Below, piece after piece: positions 5,199 to 5,547 of a stretch of DNA of 5,547 bases (within the stretch, counting starts at the first letter, position 1; each line of letters begins with the position of its first letter). The notes under the pieces were generated by a model, which saw only the letters and a list, made by a program, of their open reading frames with translations, did not search any database and was not told the origin of the DNA. The stretch lies in the NCBI GenBank assembly GCA_017543725.1, contig JAFYFO010000371.1, positions 1 through 5,547 on the forward strand, read 5' to 3'. The position numbers and the translations under genes were made by a program. The DNA comes from Eubacterium sp. Its GTDB lineage: Bacteria > Bacillota > Clostridia > Oscillospirales > Acutalibacteraceae.

Positions 5199-5547
5199 TT
5201 AATCTTTTGTTTCAAATTTATATCCAACGCCCCAAACGGTTTTAAGCGCCCATTTATCGGAAACGCCCTCAAGTTTTTCGCGAAGTCTTTTAACATGAAC
5301 ATCAACGGTTCTTGAATCGCCGTAGTAATCAAATCCCCAGACTTCATCAAGAAGTTGGTCGCGGGTGTAAACCCTGTTTGGATTTGAAGCGAAATGATAG
5401 ATAAGTTCAAGCTCTTTAGGCGGAGTGTCAACAGCAACGCCCTTAACCTTCATCTCGTAATTTGTTATGTTAATTTCGAGATTATCATAAATAACAACCT
5501 GCTTTTCGGTTTCCTTGTTTTCGCTTTCGCCCTTTGTTCTTCTTAAA
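5199..5547 (-). CDS. OmpR/PhoB-family response regulator, C-terminal part (5' end outside window)
   Basis: The visible 115 residues are the linker and DNA-binding domain of a two-component regulator. The reading frame is open to the right edge, starting LRRTKGESENKETEKQ, the typical end of a receiver plus a charged linker. The winged helix then shows the family pattern: TPPKELELIYHFASNP, RVYTRDQLLDEVWGFDYYGD, SRTVDVHVKRLREKLE and KTVWGVGYKF. The receiver domain with its phosphorylated Asp lies outside the window. The internal ATG at 5453 is not a start, since the preceding codons are clearly part of the domain. It ends with tandem stops TAATAA and is followed 20 bases later by the kinase, so the two are almost certainly co-transcribed. 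Which named regulator (for example WalR, PhoP, ResD, CssR or MprA type) it matches cannot be decided from this part. Confidence 0.95.
   Translation of the reverse strand, partial: LRRTKGESENKETEKQVVIYDNLEINITNYEMKVKGVAVDTPPKELELIYHFASNPNRVYTRDQLLDEVWGFDYYGDSRTVDVHVKRLREKLEGVSDKWALKTVWGVGYKFETKD

Overview
The window reads as chromosomal DNA of a low-to-moderate GC Gram-positive anaerobe, most likely a gut-type Clostridia (Oscillospirales or a relative). This rests on the AT-rich intergenic DNA, the AGGAG-type ribosome sites, the Bacillus/Clostridium-like form of every protein, and the hairpin-rich intergenic repeats. The assignment is inferred from style, not from a marker gene.

Layout, left to right. 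Positions 1-64 hold the end of a short tandem array in which a conserved ATGAATTG box alternates with tiny hairpins whose arms covary. An AT-rich promoter region leads to alanine racemase (alr, 173-1309, +). Only seven bases after its stop, a perfect 15-bp inverted repeat (1317-1350) lies over a consensus promoter (TTGACA, 17 bp, TACAAT). This is the apparent autoregulatory operator of the next gene, an OhrR-type organic-peroxide sensor of the MarR family (1451-1882, +).

Positions 1883-2240 contain no credible gene. They hold a 278-bp hairpin-rich segment (1922-2199) with 15-bp imperfect terminal inverted repeats (12/15). It is flanked by an exact 30-bp direct repeat, and each copy of that repeat is a terminator hairpin. 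The simplest reading is that a small non-autonomous element inserted into, and duplicated, the bidirectional terminator between two convergent transcription units.

The right half (2241-5547) is a leftward operon: an OmpR/PhoB-type response regulator (5' part outside the window), a HAMP-containing sensor histidine kinase, and a membrane-anchored HtrA-like serine protease with one PDZ domain. The same order is known from envelope-stress systems such as mycobacterial mprA-mprB-pepD, and CssRS control of htrA in Bacillus is comparable. The kinase probably senses an envelope or secretion signal, and the protease is the likely effector or feedback component.

The genes are mostly ordinary. The best leads are the split terminator with its inserted element, the covarying mini-hairpin array, the overlap of operator, promoter and possible alr terminator at ohrR, a Cys at the position of the carbamylated Lys in alanine racemase, an OhrR with a possible second redox cysteine, and a cysteine-rich extracytoplasmic sensor domain in the kinase.
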